From positions 1 to 7,405 of the forward strand of contig JAICIG010000396.1 of the NCBI GenBank assembly GCA_025924495.1: 7,405 bases of DNA, written 5' to 3'. The translations under genes were made by a program, and so were the position numbers. The notes under the pieces are model-generated. The model was not told the origin of the DNA, made no database searches, and worked only from the letters and a program-made list of their open reading frames with translations. Source of the DNA: Pirellulales bacterium (GTDB taxonomy: Bacteria > Planctomycetota > Planctomycetia > Pirellulales > JAICIG01). Positions 7,391 through 7,405 of the stretch are shown here, in pieces. Positions within the stretch are counted from its first letter, which is position 1, and each line of letters opens with the position of its first letter.

Positions 7391-7405
7391 CGGCGAATTG
7401 ATGCC

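Overview
The window looks like ordinary chromosomal DNA of a planctomycete, probably near the Pirellulales. The main reason is the first gene, which carries two copies of the roughly 75-residue TIGR03000 domain, known essentially only from Planctomycetes. A coupled HTTM-domain gene pair, a Uma2-family nuclease-fold protein and GC-rich codon use fit the same group. All six genes I can support lie on the + strand. I see no tRNA, rRNA, CRISPR array or insertion sequence.

Layout. Positions 1-437 hold no convincing gene but contain a candidate extended -10 promoter (261-289). Positions 438-1538 encode an exported Gly/Ser/Tyr/Trp-rich protein with a His-rich patch, 42-bp tandem repeats, a Pro-rich linker and two TIGR03000 domains. 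A strong hairpin terminator follows (about 1591-1638). Positions 1852-2472 and 2469-3518 form a translationally coupled pair: an uncharacterised single-membrane-anchor protein, then a multi-pass HTTM (vitamin K-dependent carboxylase-like) membrane protein. Positions 3705-5438 encode an exported YtcJ-type (Amidohydro_3) metal-dependent amidohydrolase. Positions 5549-6199 encode a Uma2/DUF820 PD-(D/E)XK-fold protein with its own short-leader promoter. Positions 6365-7390 encode aspartate-semialdehyde dehydrogenase (asd), with a good promoter of its own and a debatable start codon.

How the genes relate. Only the 1852-3518 pair looks like an operon, because the stop and start codons overlap as ATGA. 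The other genes are separated by 110-310 bases, and several have their own promoter or terminator signals, so they are probably independent neighbours, not one pathway. Asd is a core biosynthetic enzyme, while the other genes are envelope-associated, exported or accessory. I found no clear sign of a new defence or mobile system. The parts most worth a second look are the coupled HTTM pair and the repeat-rich TIGR03000 protein.
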